Below are positions 1 to 4,312 of a stretch of 6,436 bases of DNA, piece by piece. Numbering within the stretch: the first letter of the stretch is position 1; each line of letters begins with the position of its first letter. Both the position numbers and the translations under genes were made by a program. Source of the DNA: Nitrososphaerota archaeon (GTDB taxonomy: Archaea; Thermoproteota; Nitrososphaeria; Nitrososphaerales; Nitrosopumilaceae); the NCBI GenBank assembly GCA_028867235.1, contig JAGWGS010000080.1:1-6436 (forward strand), read 5' to 3'. The notes under the pieces are model-generated. The model saw only the letters and a list, made by a program, of their open reading frames with translations, searched no databases and had not been told where the DNA came from.

Positions 1-414
1 AAATATTGTGGCACCTGTGGCAATGCCATCATCTACAACTACAACAGTCTTGTTTTTTAGATCATAATTCAATCTTCCTCGAAACTTTGTCAACCTTCTT
101 TTGATTTCTTGGAGTTGTTCAGCAATTTGCTCATCAATATAATCTTGTGTAATCCCTAGTGAATTTATTAGATCAGAATTTGGAAAAAAACTCCCATCAT
201 GCATGACTGCACCTATGGCAAGCTCGGGATTATATGGTGATCCGATTTTTCGTGATACTATGATATCAAGTTTCAACCCAAACGTCCGTGCAATTACATC
301 TCCCGTTACAACACCTCCTCTTGGAATTGCCAAGATTACAGTATCTTCTTTTTGTATTCCTTCCAGATTCTTTACAAGTAGTTGTGCAGCATCAACTCTA
401 TCCTTGAATTTCAT
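1..414 (-). CDS. Phosphoribosyltransferase family protein, 5' part (cut by window edge)
   Basis: Type I phosphoribosyltransferase fold; these enzymes bind PRPP and transfer or use its phosphoribosyl group. The visible 138 residues (my translation of the minus strand) begin MKFKDRVDAAQLL. They contain a PRGG pyrophosphate-loop motif at about residues 31-34 (LAIPRGGVVTG) and the 13-residue PRPP-binding motif VVVVDDGIATGAT at about 124-136, with the paired Asp residues 128-129. The C-terminal part lies beyond position 1. The ATG at 414-412 is the only ATG possible at the N-terminus: the same frame meets TAA at 426-424. A TATA-like AT-rich box lies at about 438-448, so the mRNA is probably nearly leaderless. 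It is divergent from the stress-protein gene. The PRGGV-type N-terminus resembles the broad 'predicted phosphoribosyltransferase' group rather than a defined purine or pyrimidine salvage enzyme; the substrate cannot be named. Family call is firm, specific role unknown. Confidence 0.9.
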   Translation of the reverse strand, partial: MKFKDRVDAAQLLVKNLEGIQKEDTVILAIPRGGVVTGDVIARTFGLKLDIIVSRKIGSPYNPELAIGAVMHDGSFFPNSDLINSLGITQDYIDEQIAEQLQEIKRRLTKFRGRLNYDLKNKTVVVVDDGIATGATIF

Positions 415-437
415 TTTGATCCATTAATATCCAAACG

Positions 438-448
438 TAAAATATTTG
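438..448 (-). promoter_or_regulatory. TATA-like box for the phosphoribosyltransferase gene
   Basis: Reading the minus strand, AAATATTTTAC is centred about 30 bases ahead of the ATG at 414. That is the distance expected for an archaeal TATA box in front of a nearly leaderless transcript. Position and AT-richness are the only support. Confidence 0.35.
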
Positions 449-528
449 AAACATCATCTAGATTATCAGACATGGTAATTATCTATTGTATAGCAAATAT
501 TAGATTATCACGGTTGACAATCAATCAT

Positions 529-540
529 AAAATTTAATTT
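529..540 (+). promoter_or_regulatory. TATA-like box for the universal stress protein gene
   Basis: AAAATTTAATTT is centred about 26 bases ahead of the ATG at 560, the spacing expected if transcription starts at or next to the start codon. No Shine-Dalgarno sequence is seen before this ATG, which fits a leaderless mRNA. Confidence 0.4.
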
Positions 541-559
541 TGAAAGCTGCCAAGCTGTT

Positions 560-1018
560 ATGATGAATGGCAAATACAAGAATATCATGATACCGTATGA
601 CAGTTCCAAACATTCTCAGAAAGCATTAGAGATGGCAGTGGGTATGGGAGCCATGTTTGGCTCTACATTATATCTGGTAAATGTAGTAGATTTGAGTACT
701 GTTAGTCCTCCTGGTTGGGGTCTTTCACAGGGAACAAGAAAAACTATTTCTCAAATAACAAAATCTGTGAAAAACACATCAGAATTACAATTAAAAAAGA
801 CACAACAAAAATACAGCGACTCTGGTGTATCCATGAAAGAATTTGTTTTAGAGGGAAATGTAGTTGACAAATTACTGAAATTTGCACAAGATAAAGACAT
901 TGACTTGATAATCATTGGAAGCCGGGGCCTATCTGGAATCTCAAAAATAATGACGCTTGGAAGTACAAGTAGAAAGATTTCAGAGTTGGCAAAATGCCCT
1001 GTAACCATAGTGCACTAG
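560..1018 (+). CDS. Universal stress protein (UspA family)
   Basis: Single-domain universal stress protein of 152 residues, the usual size; such proteins form dimers in the cytoplasm, and many bind ATP. The N-terminal strand IMIPYDSS carries the Asp (residue 14) that contacts adenine in ATP-binding members. The phosphate-binding loop is at about 120-136: GSRG, then GST. The spacing between the second and third Gly is ten residues here, against nine in the textbook G-2X-G-9X-G(S/T) motif. The C-terminal strand PVTIVH is typical. Two adjacent ATG codons (560, 563) are possible starts; the TATA-like box at 529-540 favours the first. It is convergent with the transporter gene, with only 8 bases between the two stops, so the 3' ends of the transcripts probably overlap. 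Family certain; the process it protects is unknown. Confidence 0.95.
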   Translation: MMNGKYKNIMIPYDSSKHSQKALEMAVGMGAMFGSTLYLVNVVDLSTVSPPGWGLSQGTRKTISQITKSVKNTSELQLKKTQQKYSDSGVSMKEFVLEGNVVDKLLKFAQDKDIDLIIIGSRGLSGISKIMTLGSTSRKISELAKCPVTIVH

Positions 1019-1026
1019 TACAAAGA

Positions 1027-1920
1027 TCATGGAGGAGTCAGACTGGTATCTGCCTGCCCTTTTCTGTTTATGAGATAAATTCCAATGATCATGACACAAA
1101 TTGCAGATATCTGAAACTCGCTTATTTTTTCATGTAAAAATAAAATTGCAAAAATTAATCCAAAAACAGATGATGTTGCAAAGATTACTATTGTTTTTAC
1201 CACTCCGATTATGTGAAGTGATTTCAAAAATAAGAATAATGATAATGCAAATCCAACTATTCCCAACAAAAGTATGAAAGGTATGTCATTTGAAGGAATC
1301 AAAATAGGAATATTTGCAGCAAATACAACAATTAGTAAAATTAGACCTCCTATACCTGACTTGAATTGAGCTATTTTCAATACATCCACTTTTTTTGTAA
1401 TTACTTTGCTGATATTGTTATCAATAGCCCAAAAAAGAGACGAACCGATAACCATAAGACTTCCAATGTCAAGATTTGTAATACCAGTTAATTCAGGAGT
1501 ACCTGTAACGACTGTAGCTCCCACAGTTACCATTGCAAGTCCGATGTAACCAACACGGTTGATTTTTTCTTTGAAAAACAATATTGCTATTATTACTGTA
1601 AATACAATCTCGACATTAGATAAAACAGCAGTATTTGATGCAGAAGTAAGACGAAGCCCACTAAAAAACAAAAGCGGTGCAATTACTGCTCCTGCTATGG
1701 CAATTACTATTATTTTCAAAAAATCTTTTCTTTGGAAGGTTGTTTTCTTGCCAACAGTGGCAGGTGTGAGCGCTATTGCAGAGACAAGATACACTATACA
1801 TGTTAGAACAAGAGGATTTATGGCAGCCAAAGTAGGTTTCGCAAGAGTAGTTACAGAGCCAAAACATAGTGCAGAAAGCACTGCTGCAAAATATCCAAAA
1901 CCATTGGATTTGAAATTCAA
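1027..1920 (-). CDS. EamA/DMT-superfamily membrane transporter, 10 predicted helices
   Basis: A 297-residue integral membrane protein of the drug/metabolite transporter superfamily, likely an exporter or permease for a small metabolite in the cytoplasmic membrane. By eye there are ten hydrophobic segments at roughly 7-26, 34-54, 67-86, 92-115, 122-140, 152-170, 183-203, 212-231, 237-259 and 266-285. They fall into two EamA repeats; each has the signature Glu after its fourth helix (LFFKEKI near 114-120 and LFLHEKI near 260-266). The repeat junction is near residue 145. The start codon is TTG at 1920-1918: the same frame has a TGA stop at 1932-1930 and no ATG or GTG between, and starting later (GTG at codon 14) would cut into helix 1. 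A pair of 11-base direct repeats sits just upstream. Substrate cannot be inferred; family call is firm. Confidence 0.93.
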   Translation of the reverse strand: MNFKSNGFGYFAAVLSALCFGSVTTLAKPTLAAINPLVLTCIVYLVSAIALTPATVGKKTTFQRKDFLKIIVIAIAGAVIAPLLFFSGLRLTSASNTAVLSNVEIVFTVIIAILFFKEKINRVGYIGLAMVTVGATVVTGTPELTGITNLDIGSLMVIGSSLFWAIDNNISKVITKKVDVLKIAQFKSGIGGLILLIVVFAANIPILIPSNDIPFILLLGIVGFALSLFLFLKSLHIIGVVKTIVIFATSSVFGLIFAILFLHEKISEFQISAICVMIIGIYLINRKGQADTSLTPP

Positions 1921-1940
1921 TATTACAAATCACGATAATT

Positions 1941-1962
1941 TGTTATGAAAGTGTTATGAGAG
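1941..1962. repeat. Tandem 11-base direct repeat upstream of the transporter gene
   Basis: TGTTATGAAAG (1941-1951) is followed directly by TGTTATGAGAG (1952-1962), one mismatch in eleven. The period equals about one turn of the DNA helix. The repeats lie 21-42 bases ahead of the transporter start, where its TATA/BFE region should be, so they could be an operator. They are in the intergenic region shared with the divergent dehydrogenase gene, but about 115 bases from that gene's start. Chance similarity in AT-rich DNA is possible. Confidence 0.45.
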
Positions 1963-2052
1963 ATCATTATTGTAGTACAGGATGTATCTGCAATCTAGGC
2001 ATATTTTTAACTTGTATGTATATTTTCCAGTCAAGACAAGAGAACCTGATAA

Positions 2053-2069
2053 CTTAATTATTCATATAG
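2053..2069 (+). promoter_or_regulatory. TATA-like region for the SDR gene
   Basis: CTTAATTATTCATATAG lies immediately ahead of the two possible starts of the dehydrogenase. A box centred near 2057 would place transcription start near 2083, between the ATG at 2076 and the ATG at 2091, which favours the second. A second AT-rich candidate (about 2015-2026) would allow a leadered mRNA and either start. Confidence 0.3.
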
Positions 2070-2075
2070 TATGGT

Positions 2076-2858
2076 ATGGAATATACTCCCATGAAACTAA
2101 AAGACAAGGTTGCAATTGTCACAGGTGCATCAAGTGACATTGGACTGGAAATATCAAAAAAGTTTGTAGAAGAAGGAGCAAATGTGGTCTTGCTTGGAAG
2201 AGACATATCCAAGTTGGAAAAGACCAGAAAAGCCATTAAAGATTATGCTACAAAAACAGTGGCGCTTGCATGTGACATAACAAAAGAACCCCAAGTCATA
2301 CAAGCGATAAATCAGATAACTGATCATTATGGAAGAATAGACATCCTAGTAAACAATGCAGGAATAATTACTGACCCAATACATTTTCATGAAATGACTG
2401 ACGATGATTGTAATTTGTTGGTAGACACCAATTTGTTTGGCACGTTTAGGATTACAAAATCAGTCCTAGTAAAGATGCTTGAAAACAAAAATGGCGGTTC
2501 AATAATTAACATTGGTTCCATATCTGCAGAAAGAGCAATACCAAAGGTGCATCTAACAGTATATTGCACTACAAAAGCAGCCATAAACATGTTTACAAAG
2601 GGATTGGCAGTAGAATATGCGCGAAGAAATATTCGATGCAATTGTGTAAATCCTGGTATAGTAAATGCAGGGATGATAAAGTCATACCTTGATTATCCAG
2701 AGGCAAGAAAAGTATTGGAAGACAGACAGCCTTTGAACAAAATTGGAGAACCAATAGATGTGGCAAATGCTGTAACTTACCTGGCATCTGATGATGCCAA
2801 ATGGATTTCTGGTGTGATACTCAATGTAGATGGTGGAAAATCAGCTTCAGAGGGCTAG
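2076..2858 (+). CDS. Short-chain dehydrogenase/reductase (classical SDR, FabG-like)
   Basis: A 260-residue NAD(P)-dependent oxidoreductase with a Rossmann fold and classical SDR length. Landmarks: dinucleotide-binding TGASSDIG at 16-23, Arg42 after strand 2 (suggests NADP preference), CDIT at 66-69 (adenine pocket), NNAG at 93-96, and the catalytic tetrad Asn119, Ser150, Tyr163 and Lys167 (YxxxK). NPG follows, then NVDGG near the C-terminus. The second conserved Gly of the TGxxxGxG motif is Asp21. Possible starts are ATG 2076 and ATG 2091 (residue 6); the second gives the common N-terminus MKLKDKVAIVTG and fits the TATA position better, so the true protein may be 255 residues. Substrate is unknown: 3-oxoacyl reductase, sugar or alcohol dehydrogenase activities all occur in this family. 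It is convergent with the next gene, 22 bases apart. Confidence 0.93.
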   Translation: MEYTPMKLKDKVAIVTGASSDIGLEISKKFVEEGANVVLLGRDISKLEKTRKAIKDYATKTVALACDITKEPQVIQAINQITDHYGRIDILVNNAGIITDPIHFHEMTDDDCNLLVDTNLFGTFRITKSVLVKMLENKNGGSIINIGSISAERAIPKVHLTVYCTTKAAINMFTKGLAVEYARRNIRCNCVNPGIVNAGMIKSYLDYPEARKVLEDRQPLNKIGEPIDVANAVTYLASDDAKWISGVILNVDGGKSASEG

Positions 2859-2880
2859 TTTTTTCCAAACTTCTGAAAAC

Positions 2881-3258
2881 TCATTCTATTCTCTTGTATA
2901 TTGCCTTGAAATCTTCTGCAAGTCTATATGCAATATTTTCAAGATGAGTTACTTCAGTCATATTGGTCTTGCCAAGACCGATTTGTCTCATCATAGTGTT
3001 GCACTTGTGTACCTGCATGTGGTCTGCACTATTGTCTTTGCTTGACCATGCTTTGAAACAATCACTAAAATCAAGACAGAAATTCAGTATGATTAATTCC
3101 CAGTCTTTGTTTGATGTAGGATAACCTATGCCGTGAGCCAATTCACGAAATTCGTTACTCTTGTCAGTAAACAGCATCTTTAGAGATTTTTCTGCCTTTT
3201 TTGAATCATAGTTGTCAAGTGCATTTGAGCCTTGCATGTTAAGCCCTCTGGGAACCAT
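2881..3258 (-). CDS. Hypothetical soluble protein, about 118-125 residues
   Basis: I do not recognise this family. The product looks mostly helical and soluble, with no signal peptide or membrane segment. It has three Cys (61, 67, 86) and four His (42, 80, 84, 105) in its central and C-terminal part, including HMQVHKC at 80-86, so a metal site is conceivable but unproven. The composition (many Lys, Glu, Asp and aromatic residues at helix-like spacing) looks like a real protein and no better frame exists opposite. Two starts are possible. ATG 3258 has AGGTGA about 12 bases upstream, a good but distant Shine-Dalgarno match. ATG 3237 (residue 8) lies about 28 bases after the strong TATA-like box at 3261-3270, which would fit a leaderless mRNA. 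The gene is convergent with the dehydrogenase gene and flanked upstream by a long non-coding region. Confidence 0.7.
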   Translation of the reverse strand: MVPRGLNMQGSNALDNYDSKKAEKSLKMLFTDKSNEFRELAHGIGYPTSNKDWELIILNFCLDFSDCFKAWSSKDNSADHMQVHKCNTMMRQIGLGKTNMTEVTHLENIAYRLAEDFKAIYKRIE

Positions 3259-3260
3259 TC

Positions 3261-3270
3261 TATTTTAAGC
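3261..3270 (-). promoter_or_regulatory. TATA-like box for the hypothetical gene
   Basis: On the minus strand GCTTAAAATA is centred about 28 bases before the ATG at 3237 but only about 8 bases before the ATG at 3258. If used, it would exclude the longer start. A weaker box (TATTTTGTA, about 3284-3292) would be at the right distance for the longer one. Confidence 0.4.
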
Positions 3271-3394
3271 TCACCTTTACAAAATACTGTGTTTCTAGTG
3301 GCGTATATTGCAATGTAACAATCCGCATCATAAAGAAAAAAACAACATCAAAAAATATGCTACAAAAAATAATGTATCTGTAAGAGGACAACAT

Positions 3395-3461
3395 CAATTG
3401 CAAAGATTCGCATGATGACTTTCACATATACATCAAAAGTGTGATGACAATTGCAAAATTC
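3395..3461. repeat. Spaced direct repeat CAATTGCAAA(G)ATTC
   Basis: CAATTGCAAAGATTC at 3395-3409 recurs as CAATTGCAAAATTC at 3448-3461, differing by a single inserted base, with starts 53 bases apart (about five helical turns). TGATGAC follows the first copy within a few bases and abuts the second. It lies about 50 bases ahead of the small-RNA promoter. Role unknown. Confidence 0.4.
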
Positions 3462-3508
3462 CATTTCAATATTGTGTCAAGAATCTTGTGTGATAACTAG
3501 GATCAGTC

Positions 3509-3516
3509 TTAAATAA
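3509..3516 (+). promoter_or_regulatory. TATA box of the candidate small RNA
   Basis: TTAAATAA inside TCTTAAATAAT (3507-3517). Its centre plus 26 bases falls on 3538-3539, exactly the first paired bases of the stem below. The same 11 bases occur 160 bases downstream at 3667-3677 in front of the PEFG-CTERM gene. Confidence 0.6.
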
Positions 3517-3537
3517 TTTGGACACGTACTGTAAGTC

Positions 3538-3617
3538 GGACGGAAACGCGGGGTATTAACCCAACATGACGTACAGAGGTATGGCAGGTAAAAACACGTT
3601 TCCGTCTCTTCTTGTTT
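3538..3617 (+). ncRNA. Candidate structured small RNA, three-way junction, about 80 nt
   Basis: I do not recognise the RNA family. A ten-pair perfect stem joins 3539-3548 (GACGGAAACG) to 3597-3606 (CGTTTCCGTC), with a G-U pair 3538-3607 outside it. Inside are two hairpins: GGGT/ACCC with loop ATTA (3551-3562), and 3567-3586, in which TGACGTAC pairs with GTATGGCA around loop AGAG with one G-A mismatch and one G-U. The linkers are AACA and GGTAAAAACA. A TATA box at 3509-3516 predicts transcription start at the first stem base, and T-rich TCTCTTCTTGTTT (3605-3617 region) follows the stem, as expected for an archaeal terminator. By hand count 38 of 80 bases are G or C, richer than the flanks. The PEFG gene has its own promoter downstream, so a free small RNA is more likely than a riboswitch leader. 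No tRNA, C/D-box or hammerhead signature was found. Confidence 0.6.
3607..3617 (+). terminator. T-rich terminator of the candidate small RNA
   Basis: TCTCTTCTTGT followed by TT comes directly after the 3' arm of the closing stem. Archaeal RNA polymerase terminates at T-rich tracts, and a hairpin is not required. The tract is interrupted by C and G, so efficiency is uncertain. Confidence 0.4.
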
Positions 3618-3633
3618 AATCAGTGTGGAAAAA

Positions 3634-3647
3634 ATCTCACATGAGAT
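3634..3647. promoter_or_regulatory. Inverted repeat ATCTCA-CA-TGAGAT upstream of the PEFG-CTERM promoter
   Basis: Six perfectly inverted bases on each side of a two-base centre. The site is about 21 bases upstream of the TATA box at 3669. Such a compact dyad is better suited to binding a dimeric regulator than to forming an RNA hairpin, and its position upstream of TATA would suit an activator. No regulator is encoded next to it. Confidence 0.35.
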
Positions 3648-3668
3648 CAATCTTATGAATCGAGAATC

Positions 3669-3676
3669 TTAAATAA
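3669..3676 (+). promoter_or_regulatory. TATA box of the PEFG-CTERM protein gene
   Basis: TTAAATAA, centre plus 26 bases falls on 3698-3699, at the second codon of the reading frame. This supports a leaderless transcript and a non-ATG start (GTG 3695 or TTG 3698). Confidence 0.6.
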
Positions 3677-3694
3677 TCACAAATCAAGTCCTAG

Positions 3695-4222
3695 GTGTTG
3701 CAAATTAGATTACTTGTGTTATTACTAGTCGTAGGAGGCATGTTTGTCTCATATCCAGTATTTGGTCAGGCAAGTCCAATAACAGTACAAACAGACAAGC
3801 CGTCATATGCAGATGGTAATACTATGATAATTTCAGGAAAGGTAACAGATCAATTGAACATACCAATATCAGTAGTGATAAAAAATGGACAGACACCTGT
3901 CTATATTGCACAAGCAGATGTGGATCCTAGCACCTATTCCTATTCGGTTCAAGCCGTCGCAGGTGGAAACCTGTGGAAAAGTGCAGGAACATACGAAATT
4001 GATGTGACATACGGAGGACCAGATAAGACAGTAAAGACAACATTCCAGTATACGGGTACTTTACAAAATGTACCACCAACAAACAATGCCACATCCTCTC
4101 ACAATCAAACAGTTCCTGCAATCCCAGAATTTGGCCCCCTTGCAGCAATGATATTTGCAGTATCAATCATGGCCACCTTGATATTTTACGTAAAAACAAA
4201 CCATTCTTTTAGGATCAAGTAA
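3695..4222 (+). CDS. Secreted PEFG-CTERM protein with an Ig-like domain
   Basis: A 175-residue surface protein. An N-terminal signal peptide occupies about 1-26 (hydrophobic LLVLLLVVGGMFV, probable cleavage near GQA). Residues 28-120 form a beta-rich Ig/macroglobulin-like domain of the kind opening with ITVQTDKPSYADGN and ISGKV. A Pro/Asn/Ser/Thr-rich linker follows with two N-glycosylation sequons (NAT at 131, NQT at 137). The end is the tripartite PEFG-CTERM signal: IPEFG at 143-147, a hydrophobic helix (148-166) and a basic tail (K, R, K). Such signals in thaumarchaea are thought to be processed by an archaeosortase-type enzyme, leaving the protein attached to the cell surface. The frame has TAG just upstream (3692-3694), so the start must be GTG 3695 or TTG 3698; the TATA position fits either without a leader. 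Its binding partner or role is unknown. Confidence 0.88.
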   Translation: MLQIRLLVLLLVVGGMFVSYPVFGQASPITVQTDKPSYADGNTMIISGKVTDQLNIPISVVIKNGQTPVYIAQADVDPSTYSYSVQAVAGGNLWKSAGTYEIDVTYGGPDKTVKTTFQYTGTLQNVPPTNNATSSHNQTVPAIPEFGPLAAMIFAVSIMATLIFYVKTNHSFRIK

Positions 4223-4239
4223 TAGTATAATCAAGTAAT
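4214..4239. repeat. Direct repeat ATCAAGTAAT at the end of the PEFG-CTERM gene
   Basis: ATCAAGTAAT occurs at 4214-4223, overlapping the TAA stop, and again at 4230-4239. It may be a small local duplication; no function is evident. Confidence 0.35.
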
Positions 4240-4251
4240 TATCATGGGAAA

Positions 4252-4271
4252 AAACCAAGTGGTTTGTTTTT
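4252..4271 (+). terminator. Candidate hairpin terminator overlapping the next promoter
   Basis: AAACC (4252-4256) pairs with GGTTT (4261-4265) around loop AAGT, followed by GTTTTT (4266-4271). This resembles an intrinsic terminator for the PEFG-CTERM gene. The T-run runs straight into the TATA-like box of the next gene. The stem is short and A-T rich, so the T-tract may be the working part. Confidence 0.4.
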
Positions 4272-4274
4272 ATA
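4266..4274 (+). promoter_or_regulatory. TATA-like box for the CBS-domain gene
   Basis: GTTTTTATA, centred near 4271, predicts transcription start near 4297, giving a leader of roughly 15 bases before the ATG at 4313. The leader carries GAGG (4296-4299), a possible but distant Shine-Dalgarno element, and a five-codon ATG frame starting at 4294. Confidence 0.45.
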
Positions 4275-4312
4275 CGCCATCATTCTGTGACAAATGAGGA
4301 CAAGATAACAAA

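Larger units (their letters stand above)
3259..3506. other. Intergenic stretch without a supported gene
   Basis: About 250 AT-rich bases between the hypothetical gene and the small-RNA promoter. No convincing coding frame is present; the longest item seen is a 34-codon minus-strand frame (3360-3464), which I do not support. It contains two copies of CAATTGCAAA-ATTC (3395-3409 and 3448-3461) and two TGATGAC words (3413-3419 and 3442-3448). Confidence 0.6.

Noticed and set aside
203..427. Plus-strand frame opposite the phosphoribosyltransferase gene
   Set aside because: It is the shadow of the minus-strand gene, whose PRPP motif is clear; the plus-strand translation is Ser/Thr/Pro-rich and motif-free.
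1559..1948. Plus-strand frame of 129 codons inside the transporter gene
   Set aside because: It is antisense to a well-supported membrane protein with ten helices and has no features of its own.
2861..2879. TTTTC/GAAAA hairpin between the two convergent genes as a shared terminator
   Set aside because: Only five weak pairs around a nine-base loop; the T-run before it may help termination, but the hairpin itself is not convincing.
3412..3447. ATGATGA and GTGATGA resembling C and C' boxes of a C/D guide RNA
   Set aside because: No D or D' box (CTGA) is found at the required distances after either, so the guide-RNA layout is incomplete.
3360..3464. A 34-codon minus-strand frame starting MEFCNCHH with a Cys/His-rich start
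   Set aside because: It lies in an AT-rich gap, has no Shine-Dalgarno or clear TATA box at the right distance, overlaps the spaced direct repeats and resembles no known small protein. A frame of this length is expected by chance.
3538..3617. The stem-bearing RNA as a tRNA, hammerhead ribozyme or riboswitch leader
   Set aside because: There is no T-arm or seven-pair acceptor with cloverleaf and no CTGATGA core on either strand. The downstream gene has its own TATA box about 50 bases after the RNA, so a leader role is not favoured.
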